Assembly: GCA_947259885.1 (NCBI GenBank)
Contig: CAMYNW010000010.1
Location: forward strand, 1-64,000
From: an uncultured Gammaproteobacteria bacterium
GTDB lineage: Bacteria > Pseudomonadota > Gammaproteobacteria > Arenicellales > Poriferihabitantaceae
Direction of reading: 5' to 3'
Length of the DNA stretch: 64,000 nt
Under the pieces are notes generated by a model, which was given only the letters and a program-made list of their open reading frames with translations, ran no database searches and was not told where the DNA came from. Every line of letters starts with the position of its first letter. Position 1 is the first letter of the stretch. Position numbers and translations under genes: made by a program. Positions 32,640-42,720 of this stretch are shown here, in pieces.

Positions 32640-33866
32640 CTAGAGCGGGTCGGCTGACACCATTGGGCGGCAAACTATCGGAAGATCACCTGACAACCCC
32701 ATAGCATAAGATGCCAGCTCTTTTTTCAGCGGGTGAAATGAGTTGGCAATAGAAAAGCCCTGTTGGCGGAGCTGTCGGACAGTTTGGTTAGAACTGCCAA
32801 ACACGTTTTTAAATGTTTTCATCGCCGTCAACACCAGGCTGTTTTCCCCTTTGCGCCAACGTTCGTATCGTCTCAGGACACTCTGACTGCCCAGCGCTTT
32901 ACCGCGGCTGGTGGCATGTTCAATAGTTTGCGCTAAGGCGGCCGCATCCAGCAAACCGATGTTGGCGCCAAGGCCTGCCAGCGGGTGGGTAACATGAGCG
33001 GCATCGCCAACCAGTGCCACATGTGGTGCGAAGTAACTACTGGCATGACGATTGTGCAGTGGAAAGCGATGGGGTCGATCGAGAATATGAAGGGCCCCCA
33101 ACTGTTGCTTAAAAAGTTGTTCAAGTTCAGCATTAAAATCGACTTGGTCAAGAGTCATTAAATGATCTGACTGGGTCTGGTCGCACGACCACACCAGAGA
33201 ACAGTGATTGTCGTGTAAGGGAAGCATTGCCACCGGGCCCGTTGGTGTAAAACACTGAAAGGCGGTGTTTTGATGAAATTTTTCACAGCGTACCGTGGTG
33301 ACCAGCGCATCCTGGTGAAAGCTCTCCTGCCGAGTTTCAATACCAACTAGTTCCCTGATCTTGGAATGACCACCATCCGCAGCAATGATCAGTCCTGAGG
33401 TAATCTGAGTGCCTGCCGGGGACAATTCGACTTTGATTGAATCCTCTTTCGCCTCTACGGTTTCGACGCTAGAATTAAAATGAAGGCGAACGTTATAGTT
33501 CTGCTGCAAACGCTCAAGCATGGTCTGTGTGATCAGATTGTTTTCTACAATCCAGCCAAGCTGAGGCTGTGCATATTCTCTCGAATCAAATTCGATTCGT
33601 GCTTCGCTGTGACTGTCCCAGACTTGCATTCGACGATAAGGCGTCACACGTCGATCACTAATGCTTTGCCATATACCAATTGAATCGAGTAAGTTTCGCG
33701 TGGCAATATTTATTGCGCTCACTCGATTGCTGATCTTATGCTGATCCCAGGGAGGCGGTGTGGTCGTTTCTATAAGGTCGATCTGAAGCCCCTGACGGGC
33801 TAGCAAACAGGCACTGGAAAGACCGATCAAGCCGCCCCCGACAATAGTGATATCGGATTGGGTCAT
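32640..33866 (-). CDS. FAD-dependent ubiquinone biosynthesis hydroxylase (UbiH/UbiI/UbiF family)
   Basis: DITIVGGGLIGLSSACLLARQG; VALVGDAAHVTHPLAGLGANIGLLDA. Confidence 0.9.
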   Translation of the reverse strand: MTQSDITIVGGGLIGLSSACLLARQGLQIDLIETTTPPPWDQHKISNRVSAINIATRNLLDSIGIWQSISDRRVTPYRRMQVWDSHSEARIEFDSREYAQPQLGWIVENNLITQTMLERLQQNYNVRLHFNSSVETVEAKEDSIKVELSPAGTQITSGLIIAADGGHSKIRELVGIETRQESFHQDALVTTVRCEKFHQNTAFQCFTPTGPVAMLPLHDNHCSLVWSCDQTQSDHLMTLDQVDFNAELEQLFKQQLGALHILDRPHRFPLHNRHASSYFAPHVALVGDAAHVTHPLAGLGANIGLLDAAALAQTIEHATSRGKALGSQSVLRRYERWRKGENSLVLTAMKTFKNVFGSSNQTVRQLRQQGFSIANSFHPLKKELASYAMGLSGDLPIVCRPMVSADPL

Positions 33867-35107
33867 TTCGAAATTGAAGCGTCTTCGGAAGTCAGAGGCA
33901 AACCAAGAGCCAGCCTAGGCTGTCTGCCCGCCATGCCCATTGTACGCTTAAGCAAAAACTTTTTCGCCGGAGGTAGCACCTCAACCCCGCTTAATGCAAG
34001 ATTCCGCAGTAGGCTTAGTATCTTATTATCGCTGGAAAAGATTTCTATCAGGCCATGGGTAAATTGACCCACCATAAAGGTATCCCGACGCCGTTGCCGT
34101 GCATATTGTTGTAAACATTCAACGCTGCCAATATCTGATCCTACCTGGTTGTGGGTGAACAGAATTTCACTCAGTGCGGCCACATCGCGCATGCCAAGAT
34201 TAAATCCTTGACCCGCCACTGGGTGCACAATGTGCGCGGCATTTCCTATTACTACAATGCGCTCACGCGTGACCCGGTCCAGATTTGAACGACTGAGTGG
34301 GTATGATTTGCGTGGGCTGGGATCACTAAAATTGCCCGCGCGATCGCCAAGACGCTGTTGTAACGCCTGAATAAATTCCCGATCGTCCATCCCCATTCGT
34401 TGATCGACCTGCTCGGGTAGGCAGGTCCAGACCACGGCATAGCGCTGCTTGCTATGAGGTAACAGAGCTAGCGGCCCCTCGTTAGTAAATCTTTCATAGG
34501 CTCGTCCGCCATGAGGTCGGTCGCAACGGACGATGCAAAGTAACGCCTGCTGGATATAGTCGGTTTTTCTGGTATTAAAACTCTTGGTCAGAGTGGAACG
34601 TCCTCCATCTGCCAATACCGCCAGGCGTGCAGTCAGCTCTACAATAGAGTTGTTACGCTCGACCTTTACGGTGCAATGGTTGTGGTCGGACACAAGAGAT
34701 TCCGCAGTGGCGGGTCGCATCAGTTCGATACTGTCACAGCCTTGTAAATACGCTTCCAGCACTTTGCCAAGTGCGCGGGTCGGCACTACATACCCAAGAG
34801 CCTCAGTCCCAACTTCGCGGCAGGATAAATGACTCATTCCAAAGTGTCCCAGATTAGACACGTGAATATCTAAAATCGGTTCGGCGCCTGCCTCAGCGAT
34901 CTCTTCCCATATCCCCATTCCTTGAAAAATCTGGCGCGTACTCCAGGTCAGGGCTACGGTTCTTTCATCGTAGCTCGGCTGTTCCTGAGAATCGAACGGA
35001 TGGGGTTCGATGACCGCAATTTCTAGTCCCGAGCTTCTCAATGCGACGGCCAGGCTCGCGCCAACAAGTCCGCCGCCGACGATCACCAGGTCGTAGTGAT
35101 CAGTCAT
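33863..35107 (-). CDS. ubiH: 2-octaprenyl-6-methoxyphenol hydroxylase
   Basis: YDLVIVGGGLVGASLAVAL; VVIGNAAHIVHPVAGQGFNLGMRDV; adjacent to pepP. Confidence 0.9.
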   Translation of the reverse strand: MTDHYDLVIVGGGLVGASLAVALRSSGLEIAVIEPHPFDSQEQPSYDERTVALTWSTRQIFQGMGIWEEIAEAGAEPILDIHVSNLGHFGMSHLSCREVGTEALGYVVPTRALGKVLEAYLQGCDSIELMRPATAESLVSDHNHCTVKVERNNSIVELTARLAVLADGGRSTLTKSFNTRKTDYIQQALLCIVRCDRPHGGRAYERFTNEGPLALLPHSKQRYAVVWTCLPEQVDQRMGMDDREFIQALQQRLGDRAGNFSDPSPRKSYPLSRSNLDRVTRERIVVIGNAAHIVHPVAGQGFNLGMRDVAALSEILFTHNQVGSDIGSVECLQQYARQRRRDTFMVGQFTHGLIEIFSSDNKILSLLRNLALSGVEVLPPAKKFLLKRTMGMAGRQPRLALGLPLTSEDASISK

Positions 35108-36401
35108 TCATCAAGTGCTCGATGTCATCAATTTCCTTCGGCGCTTTGATTGTCAAATTTTCATTTCCATTTCGTGTCACTAGCACATCGTCTTCGATTC
35201 TGATCCCGATGTTGTGCCATTTCTCATCGATATCCTCCGCAGCCGCAATATACATTCCGGGCTCCACGGTGAGCACCATGCCTGGTTCAAGTTCTCGCCA
35301 CTCTTCGTCGATTTTATAGTCTCCTACATCATGTACGTCCATACCAAGCCAGTGGCCGGTGCGGTGCATATAAAATCGATTGAATGCTTTGGTTTCGATG
35401 AGCTCGTTGCGCTCCCCTTGCAGCAGGCCAAGATCGATCATGCCATCGGTCAATACTTCTACCGCAGCATTGTGATAGTCGATCAGTGGCCTTTCCGGCG
35501 CTACTGCAGCCATCGCTGTTTTCTGTGCCTCGAGGACCACTTCATAGACCGCTTTCTGTGGGCCACTGTAACGCCCATTTACAGGAAAAGTCCGTGTAAT
35601 GTCCGCGGCATAACAGTCGTACTCCGCGCCAGCGTCGATCAGCAACAGATCGCCATCCGCCAGTTCGCATCTGTTTTCGGTGTAATGAAGAATGCAGGCG
35701 TTTTCACCACCAGCCACGATTGAAGGATATGCCGGCCATTCGCTGCCGCCAAGACGAAATTCGCATTCAAGCTCGGCCTGTACCTGATACTCATAGACCC
35801 CGGGCTTGGTTGCCTTCATCGCACGCATATGAGCGGCTGCCGAAATATTGGCCGCCTGGCGCATCAGTTTCAATTCTTCCTTACGTTTAATAAGCCGCAT
35901 CTCATGCAGAACATGACCGAGATCGACAATTTCACCAGGAGCGTGCACGCCGCTGCGCTGCTTATTGCGTATCTGGCTCACCGCATGTATGACCTCGCTG
36001 TCAAACTCAGGATAGCGACCCATAACGGTAAACACCTTGTCCCGATTTTCCATCAGTGAGGTCAACTTTGACTCTAGTTCATCGATAGGAAAGGCTTGAT
36101 CTGCCTGGTAGTTGTTAACCGCACCCTGGACACCTTCCCGGCGCCCATCCCAGGTTTCTTTTAACTCATCTTTTTCACGGCAAAACATAATGAACTCTCC
36201 CTCAGGCCGGCCCGGCACTAACACCAATACTGCTTCGGGTTCAGGAAAATGAGTGAGGTAGTAAAAATCACTATCAGGTCGAAACTGGAACTGCACATCG
36301 CCATTACGGGATTGATGCGGTGCGCTCGGGACAATGGCGATACCTTCTCCCATCAAGTGCATTAGATCCTGGCGTCTTCGTTTGTGGATGGAACGGTCCA
36401 T
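35100..36401 (-). CDS. pepP: Xaa-Pro aminopeptidase (aminopeptidase P)
   Basis: LLIDAGAEYDCYAADITRTFPVNGRY, HRTGHWLGMDVHDVG, VLTVEPGMYI. Confidence 0.95.
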   Translation of the reverse strand: MDRSIHKRRRQDLMHLMGEGIAIVPSAPHQSRNGDVQFQFRPDSDFYYLTHFPEPEAVLVLVPGRPEGEFIMFCREKDELKETWDGRREGVQGAVNNYQADQAFPIDELESKLTSLMENRDKVFTVMGRYPEFDSEVIHAVSQIRNKQRSGVHAPGEIVDLGHVLHEMRLIKRKEELKLMRQAANISAAAHMRAMKATKPGVYEYQVQAELECEFRLGGSEWPAYPSIVAGGENACILHYTENRCELADGDLLLIDAGAEYDCYAADITRTFPVNGRYSGPQKAVYEVVLEAQKTAMAAVAPERPLIDYHNAAVEVLTDGMIDLGLLQGERNELIETKAFNRFYMHRTGHWLGMDVHDVGDYKIDEEWRELEPGMVLTVEPGMYIAAAEDIDEKWHNIGIRIEDDVLVTRNGNENLTIKAPKEIDDIEHLMND

Positions 36402-36410
36402 ATATGATGT

Positions 36411-36977
36411 CTAATTGAGTAGTTTGGATGTGGTCTCAGGTTGAACAGCAACCGTAGTCATGAGTTCGTCGTAAACCAGCTGCACCGCTACGCGCAAAAA
36501 TTCTACGATCTCAGCTAGGGACCTTTCATTCTGTTCAAGGTTCTTAGGATCGAGCTCAATATGGCCGATCTGCATAATATCCTCAAGCGCTTCCTTGACC
36601 GAAAGCTTGTCTGATGTCAGTAGATCGGCATTATCATGACAGATTCCCTGGAGGAACCCCTGGCACCAGCTTGATAGCGCTTCTGCCCGCTCTAATTGTG
36701 AAGTATCTTCCGGAGGCAGCATTAGTTCAAAGCCGAAGGCCTCGTCCTGCAGGTCTCGCTCCGCCAGGCTAAATATGCCTTCGATAATATCGATGTCTTC
36801 CTGGTCATTGAGTTGAAACAGGTAGGCTCGAGTCCGCACCGTGTCGGCAGTCACGCCTCCGCAGGCAAGTCCGCACAGCAGCCCATGTGCTTCCGAAGCG
36901 CCACTGTTCCATGGCGAGGATCTGAGTTTTTGCTCTAAATCCAGGAATATTCGATTCTGGAATTCGCGTTTGGTCAA
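36411..36977 (-). CDS. UPF0149 family protein (YgfB-like)
   Basis: SEAHGLLCGLACGG, WCQGFLQGI; upstream of pepP-ubiH. Confidence 0.85.
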   Translation of the reverse strand: MTKREFQNRIFLDLEQKLRSSPWNSGASEAHGLLCGLACGGVTADTVRTRAYLFQLNDQEDIDIIEGIFSLAERDLQDEAFGFELMLPPEDTSQLERAEALSSWCQGFLQGICHDNADLLTSDKLSVKEALEDIMQIGHIELDPKNLEQNERSLAEIVEFLRVAVQLVYDELMTTVAVQPETTSKLLN

Positions 36978-37169
36978 TGCCGTCGTGGCCCTTGTGAAGG
37001 TACGTATAAAACGGGTATTTTATCGCAGTGTTGAGCAGAAAGAACCGATGACAACTTGTCGAATTAAGGCTTATCTAGATATGATGAAACCGCAAACATT
37101 AATTTAATGCACGAAACCATTGATCAGGTCGGATCGGTCCCTTTCACACATATATTGAGCTGAATTATA

Positions 37170-38312
37170 GTGTCTGATAAAAATAAACCCGAGACTCTCG
37201 CTGCCCAGGCACTTGGCCAGATAGATCCCGAAACCGGCGCACTGGTGCCGCCTATTCATGTCTCCACAACCTTCGCCAGATTGCCAGATTACTCACTGGT
37301 GGACGGGCGCTCATATATTCGTGACCACGGTCCCACCCAGGAGCAGGTGGAGTCAGTGCTGTGTGAACTGGAAGGGGGTGCTGATGCCATCAGTTTTTCT
37401 TCTGGATTAGCAGCCTGCACGGCTGCTTTTCATGCGCTCAACGCCGGTGATCATGTGCTCGTGTCGGATACTATTTACCATGGAGTGCTAAGCTGGTTGA
37501 AGCAGTTTGCGGGTGCGAGGGGACTTGAATACGCATTCTTTGCAACAGGTAATATTGAACAGTTTGAAGACCTTATCAGACCAAATCAAACTAAACTGGT
37601 GTGGTTGGAAACGCCGGCGAACCCAACCTGGGCGATCACCGATATCGCCGCATTCTGCGAAGTCGCGCATCGTCATGACGTATACGTCGCAGTTGATTCT
37701 ACTTGCGCGACACCGGTTCTATCACAACCGATTAAGCTCGGCGCGGATCTTGTGTGTCATTCCGCTACAAAATATCTGAATGGCCATTCAGATGTGTTGG
37801 CGGGAATGTTGGTCACTGCAAAAAAAGATGTAATGTGGGAACGCATCCGTCAGCACCGCTTGCTGGCCGGATCGACCCTAGGTTCCCTCGAAGCGTTCCT
37901 GTTAATGCGCGGTATGCGTACCTTGTTTGTTCGTGTTCATAAGCAGTGTGAAAACGCCATGGCTTTGGCGCAATTCCTTGAAGCACACCATGCGGTGGAA
38001 AAAGTCCACTACCCAGGACTCGCCAGCGATCCCGGGCATCAGGTGGCATGTCGCCAGATGAGCGGTGGATTTGGCGGAATGCTGTCGATACTGGTGTCGG
38101 GTGACAGGCAATACGCGATTGCGACTGCATGTAAAGCGAAGGTGTTTAAGCGGGCGACCTCACTTGGTGGCGTTGAAAGTGTCCTGGAACATCGTAAAAC
38201 AAGTGAGGGTGATTTGACCAATACTCCTGAGAATCTAATTCGGATTTCTGTGGGTATAGAGCATGTCGATGATCTGCTTGGGGACCTGAAACAGATGCTG
38301 GATGGGGGATAG
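37170..38312 (+). CDS. Cys/Met metabolism PLP-dependent enzyme (cystathionine gamma-synthase/beta-lyase family)
   Basis: PPIHVSTTFA, DLVCHSATKYLNGHSDVLAGMLV (PLP lysine), TSLGGVESVLEHRKTS. Confidence 0.9.
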   Translation: MSDKNKPETLAAQALGQIDPETGALVPPIHVSTTFARLPDYSLVDGRSYIRDHGPTQEQVESVLCELEGGADAISFSSGLAACTAAFHALNAGDHVLVSDTIYHGVLSWLKQFAGARGLEYAFFATGNIEQFEDLIRPNQTKLVWLETPANPTWAITDIAAFCEVAHRHDVYVAVDSTCATPVLSQPIKLGADLVCHSATKYLNGHSDVLAGMLVTAKKDVMWERIRQHRLLAGSTLGSLEAFLLMRGMRTLFVRVHKQCENAMALAQFLEAHHAVEKVHYPGLASDPGHQVACRQMSGGFGGMLSILVSGDRQYAIATACKAKVFKRATSLGGVESVLEHRKTSEGDLTNTPENLIRISVGIEHVDDLLGDLKQMLDGG

Positions 38313-38326
38313 CCGTCGAAGCAACA

Positions 38327-39010
38327 TCACCCAACACCGGTAATATCTTGCCTGGCCTGTTTAAGATGCGACGATATGATGTCGGAGGCCTCGATCTGGT
38401 CGCGGTGGCGAATGGCTTCAAGAAGCTGTCGATGCTGCTCGTTGTAGGCTCGAATTTTTAAAGGAGTAAGTATATTGGCTTTCCTGGCGCTCCATTGATT
38501 ATGACTTCGAATGTCATTAATACGCTGATAGATCCATATCAGTAACGGATTCTGGGAGCAGGTTGCCAGCATCAGATGAAACGCCTCATCAGCTTGTGAA
38601 AACGCCTCCGGATCATGATCGGTGTTATTGGCCTGTTCAAGTGCTTGTTCGAGACGGTTGAGATCACGATTATTCGCGTTCAGCACCACAAGTTTGACTA
38701 TATATGGCTCGATTGCGAGTCGGGCTTCGATTAATTCTAAAGGACTGGTTTCCTCCGCAATGTCTTCGTGATCAAAATCATTTTTATAGGTCACAAAAGT
38801 GCCACTGCCAAATTTACGACGAACCATGCTTGCTTGTTCGAGTTGCTCCAGGGCAGATCTTATAGTGCCACGCGCCGCCTTGTACCGCGTTGCAAGATCG
38901 CGTTCGGACGGCAGTCGTTCGTTATAACTGTAACGGCCATTAACAATGGAATCGCGTATCTTGTTGAATACCCCGGCAGACCCTGAGGTGACCTGCAATG
39001 TGTCGTTCAT
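38327..39010 (-). CDS. GntR-family transcriptional regulator (FadR/FCD subfamily)
   Basis: VFNKIRDSIVNGRYSYNERLPSERDLATRYKAARGTIRSALEQLEQASMVRRKFGSGTFV wHTH plus FCD-like C-terminal domain. Confidence 0.92.
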   Translation of the reverse strand: MNDTLQVTSGSAGVFNKIRDSIVNGRYSYNERLPSERDLATRYKAARGTIRSALEQLEQASMVRRKFGSGTFVTYKNDFDHEDIAEETSPLELIEARLAIEPYIVKLVVLNANNRDLNRLEQALEQANNTDHDPEAFSQADEAFHLMLATCSQNPLLIWIYQRINDIRSHNQWSARKANILTPLKIRAYNEQHRQLLEAIRHRDQIEASDIISSHLKQARQDITGVG

Positions 39011-39023
39011 GTTCGCGATTTTT

Positions 39024-39048
39024 ATGGTTCAAATTTGGTCTGAACAAA
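39024..39048 (+). promoter_or_regulatory. Putative operator, copy 1 of ATGGT-N6-TTGGTCTRAACMAA motif
   Basis: ATGGTTCAAATTTGGTCTGAACAAA just upstream of the GntR gene start; same spacing as 47080-47104. Confidence 0.5.
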
Positions 39049-39157
39049 GATCATATATTACCCTAATCGCTATTGCAAATAGGCTCTATCTGGGGCTAAA
39101 TACATTGTTACGGAGTGATTTTCCGCAATTACTTTAAGATGTTTATACAGAGTTTGT

Positions 39158-39182
39158 ATAGTTAGTACCAAAAATATACCAC
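39158..39182 (-). promoter_or_regulatory. Putative degenerate operator, copy 3, gmaS side of the intergenic region
   Basis: Reverse strand GTGGTATATTTTTGGTACTAACTAT keeps TGGT-N6-TTGGT-N3-AAC. Confidence 0.3.
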
Positions 39183-39303
39183 TATCAGAATTTCCATGTT
39201 TCAGTATTCCCGCCAGCATTACTCAAGTCTTTACCAGGATTCGAGATGCCGGAATACCTGGGATCACCTCAACCACCATTAAAAATCTACTGGAGGATTT
39301 AGA

Positions 39304-40854
39304 ATGGCCAGCAAAAAGAAAGTCAGTAAAAAGAAAGTCAGTAAAAAAGACACTGCCAAGCGCAGTACCAAACGAGCTCAAACCTCTACCGATCTGGAGC
39401 GCCACGTTAATGCGCAGGGGCGAGCGTCAATGGTCAAGCAGGTCAGGCAGAAAATAAATCAGCTTGGCGTGACCTACATTTATTTTCAATTCGTCTCGGT
39501 CACTGGCCGTATAGTAGGTAAGGGGATACCCGCGGATCATTGGGAGCGTGCCGCAGAACGTGGTTTCCAGTTGGTCTATGGTTCCACTGCCAACTTGTTT
39601 ATTGATCGTCATGGCGATTACATCGGGTATGGACCTGAAGCATCTGAACTCGTAGGTATTCCTGATCCGGAAACTTTTGTGCAGTTACCGTGGGATAAGC
39701 GTGTAGCCAGAGTTTTTTGTACCTGCTTTCGCAACCGTGAAGAAAGGGTTAATCCAGGTGGACATCTGACCTCGGACTGCCGCGGAAATCTGCGAATCAT
39801 TCATGATGAGTTCCAGAAAAAACATGACATGCACATGCGTGTTGGTACCGAACCTGAAATGATGTGGCTCAAGCTTGACGAGAACCGTCAGCTCAAAGGT
39901 GGTGTCACAAAACCTAACTGTTATCACATTGATCAGTTTGAAGAACTGCGGCCTGCATTTATGCAGGTGGTCGAGTATTCTCAGGCTATGGGGTTTGACA
40001 TGATCCAGGGTGACCATGAGGATGCGCCGGGTCAGCTAGAACTTAACTGGATGTTTGATGATGTCTTGCGCAATTCAGATCGATTGACGACCTACCGCCA
40101 GATCTGTGCTCAGGTTGCGCGTGAACGCGGTTTGCATGCATGCTTTATGTCCAAGCCATTCATGAACGTATCGGCTTCCGGCTGCCACCACAACATGTCA
40201 CTGTGGACCGGTGGTAAGGCAAAAGTTAACAAGCTGCATCAGAAAACTCTGCCTGGCATGGAGGATGCATTTTCTTATCTGGGAGGGGGTAAAAACCATT
40301 TTCTCCCGGACCCAAAAATTGATAAGGTTAAACCGGGCCCGGTCGGGCTGATGTCAATTGGTGGCGTGATTGAGCACCTTGGTGCTCTGACATCAATTGG
40401 TTCGTCTACGGTAAATTCCTATCGCCGTCTATGGGATACGGGATTTTGGGCGCCGGTTTTCGCCGACTGGGGTTTCCAGAATCGTACCTGCGCCTTACGT
40501 GTCTCTGCACCAGGAAGATTTGAGTACCGTTCGGTAGATTCTATGGTCAATCCTTATCTGATGGGAGGGGCTTTGCTGAGAGCGTTCGATGATGGAATTA
40601 CCCGGAAACTGGATCCGGGCGAGCCAGAAGAGCGCAACATTTATGCAGCGATGGACGAAGGTAAGGAGGTAAAAAAACTACCTATGAACCTCGGTGATGC
40701 ATTGAAGGAGCTAGCTGAAGACAAAGTGATCAGATCCGCGATGCCGGATGAGATGTATAGGGTATATCACCATTACAAGAATGATGAGTGGGAGAAATTT
40801 AACCACTCGGTTACCGATTGGGACCTCGAGCAATATTTAGATTGCCTGCCTTAA
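39304..40854 (+). CDS. gmaS: Glutamine synthetase-family ligase, GlnT/gamma-glutamylmethylamide synthetase type
   Basis: GTEPEMMWLKL, GDHEDAPGQLELNWMFDD, SKPFMNVSASGCHHNMSLW, SAPGRFEYRSVDSMVNPYL; adjacent to mgsABC-like genes; Lys-rich N-terminal tail. Confidence 0.75.
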   Translation: MASKKKVSKKKVSKKDTAKRSTKRAQTSTDLERHVNAQGRASMVKQVRQKINQLGVTYIYFQFVSVTGRIVGKGIPADHWERAAERGFQLVYGSTANLFIDRHGDYIGYGPEASELVGIPDPETFVQLPWDKRVARVFCTCFRNREERVNPGGHLTSDCRGNLRIIHDEFQKKHDMHMRVGTEPEMMWLKLDENRQLKGGVTKPNCYHIDQFEELRPAFMQVVEYSQAMGFDMIQGDHEDAPGQLELNWMFDDVLRNSDRLTTYRQICAQVARERGLHACFMSKPFMNVSASGCHHNMSLWTGGKAKVNKLHQKTLPGMEDAFSYLGGGKNHFLPDPKIDKVKPGPVGLMSIGGVIEHLGALTSIGSSTVNSYRRLWDTGFWAPVFADWGFQNRTCALRVSAPGRFEYRSVDSMVNPYLMGGALLRAFDDGITRKLDPGEPEERNIYAAMDEGKEVKKLPMNLGDALKELAEDKVIRSAMPDEMYRVYHHYKNDEWEKFNHSVTDWDLEQYLDCLP

Positions 40855-40936
40855 TCTTCAGATCGTGCCCCGTGGAGACCATCAGTTTTCGCGGGGTGTT
40901 TGAATCAACTGATATAAATTAATCGAGGACAAAAAT

Positions 40937-41872
40937 ATGTGTGGAATCGCTGGACTCATACATCGGGGCAAGAGTTCCGATGTCGGGTCAGAAATGACGG
41001 CCATGCTTCAGTCCCTGAAGCACCGCGGACCAGATTCAACCGGATTTGCCCTTTACGGTAATCCTACTGAAGGCCAATACATTATGCGCTTCAAAGTGGC
41101 CGAGCAAGAAGATATGAAACGTGGTTTTGATATTCATCAGGCGGTGATAGATCGAAAAGCCAAGGTAGACTCGAGACTGGAGGAGATGGGTGTAAAGGTT
41201 GTCAAAAAGGAGCAGGCTACAGAGTACTCACATCGTTACATTTTCAGCTTTGATGGTGACATGCGCCGTCTGGCAGACTTTGTCGAAGACGTCGAAGGAG
41301 CTGAAATACTTTCTATTGGAAAAGGGCTGGAATTAATCAAGGATCTTGGTGAAGCTACTGTGGTCTCTGAGCAATACTCATTGTCGGGCTTTCAGGGCAC
41401 CCACGCGATCGGTCATACCCGCATGGCGACAGAGTCTGATGTAGACATCCGGTCGGCGCACCCATACTGGGCCTATCCCTTCAACGATGTGTCGGTGGTT
41501 CACAACGGTCAGCTCACTAACTACTGGACCTTCCGGCGCGAAATGGAGCGGCGCGGTCATCGATTCATGTCAGATTGCGACTCAGAATTGATAGCAGTTT
41601 ACATTGCGGACCGCATGGAGGCGGGTGATGATCTTGAGAGCGCAATGAAAAGATCGGTAGATGAGCTCGACGGAGTGTTCACCTACCTGGTGGCAACCAG
41701 TGATGCGCTTGGCATGGCCAAGGATGTCATGGCAGCGAAACCGATGGTGTTGTATGAGAGCGATGAGTTCGTCGGGCTTGCTTCCGAGGAAGTGGCTATT
41801 CGCAGTATATTTCCCAACGAAATCAAAACCTGGGATCCCTATGAAGGCGAGGTGAGAGTATGGCAAGCGTAG
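40937..41872 (+). CDS. mgsA: Class II glutamine amidotransferase, N-methylglutamate synthase subunit A-like (GlxB-like)
   Basis: MCGIAGLIHRG (Cys1 nucleophile), HRGPDSTGFALYG, GHTRMATESDVDIRSAHP. Confidence 0.75.
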   Translation: MCGIAGLIHRGKSSDVGSEMTAMLQSLKHRGPDSTGFALYGNPTEGQYIMRFKVAEQEDMKRGFDIHQAVIDRKAKVDSRLEEMGVKVVKKEQATEYSHRYIFSFDGDMRRLADFVEDVEGAEILSIGKGLELIKDLGEATVVSEQYSLSGFQGTHAIGHTRMATESDVDIRSAHPYWAYPFNDVSVVHNGQLTNYWTFRREMERRGHRFMSDCDSELIAVYIADRMEAGDDLESAMKRSVDELDGVFTYLVATSDALGMAKDVMAAKPMVLYESDEFVGLASEEVAIRSIFPNEIKTWDPYEGEVRVWQA

Positions 41873-42699
41873 AGCATAAATCCCATGATATGGGTTTGCA
41901 TGCAGAGCAGTTAAGCGGCAGAACCCAACAGCGTTTTTTCGACGCCAGTGAAGACGAAAATTTCACTTATCCTTGGGCCCATGAAGTCGATTTCGATAAG
42001 AAGGCTGAGTTCGATGCGGCCGACATGGAATCCACTGATATTAATCTGAAAATTCGTGAACTGCTTCAGTCAGGCCACGGTGACATTACGATAAAAAATC
42101 CACGTGCCAAACACGGTGTGGGTGTAGGTATTTTGAATCGTGCGAAAATCACCTATGACGGCAGTCTTGGCTATTTTGGATGCGGTCTGATCGATGGTCC
42201 TAATGTGCATATTACAGGTCGAGTCGGGTGGTCCTGTGCGGAAAACATGATGGCCGGTACGGTGGTGATTGAAGGTAACGGTGGATCCACTTTCGGTGCC
42301 GCGATTCGAGGCGGTGATCTGGTCTGCAAGGGCGACGTCGGTTCGCGAACTGGTATCGATCAGAAGGGTGGCACCATTATTGTTGGTGGTCGCACCGGTG
42401 CGTTTTCCGGTTTCATGATGCAACGTGGCCGTATGGTCATTTGCGGAGACGCCGGTAAAAACCTGGGCGACTCGATGTATGACGGTACGATTTATGTCGG
42501 TGGGGAAGTCACAGACCTGGGTGTCGATTGTGTGCCGGGAGATCTGACTGAACTGGATGTCAAATGGTTAAGTCACAAGCTTGGCATGTACGGCGTCTCC
42601 CCATCATGTGGTATCGAGAATATGAAGAAGTTCGTGGCGGGCAAACAGCTCTGGAACTACGACAATCTCGAACCTTCAGAAAAGAAACTGGTGCTCTAG
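41860..42699 (+). CDS. mgsB: GXGXG (GltB C-terminal-like) domain protein, N-methylglutamate synthase subunit B-like (GlxC-like)
   Basis: Repeats GCGLIDGPNVHITGRVGWSCAENMMAGTVVIEGNGGSTFGAAIRGG...GGTIIVGGRTGAFSGFMMQRG. Confidence 0.75.
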   Translation: MASVEHKSHDMGLHAEQLSGRTQQRFFDASEDENFTYPWAHEVDFDKKAEFDAADMESTDINLKIRELLQSGHGDITIKNPRAKHGVGVGILNRAKITYDGSLGYFGCGLIDGPNVHITGRVGWSCAENMMAGTVVIEGNGGSTFGAAIRGGDLVCKGDVGSRTGIDQKGGTIIVGGRTGAFSGFMMQRGRMVICGDAGKNLGDSMYDGTIYVGGEVTDLGVDCVPGDLTELDVKWLSHKLGMYGVSPSCGIENMKKFVAGKQLWNYDNLEPSEKKLVL

Positions 42700-42720
42700 C
42701 CCAATATTGAGGAAATAGTA

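Noticed and set aside
40862-40904. CCCCG...CGGGG hairpin between gmaS and mgsA as a terminator or attenuator
   Set aside because: Only a 5-bp stem with a long loop and no proper T-tract; the genes are probably still co-transcribed.
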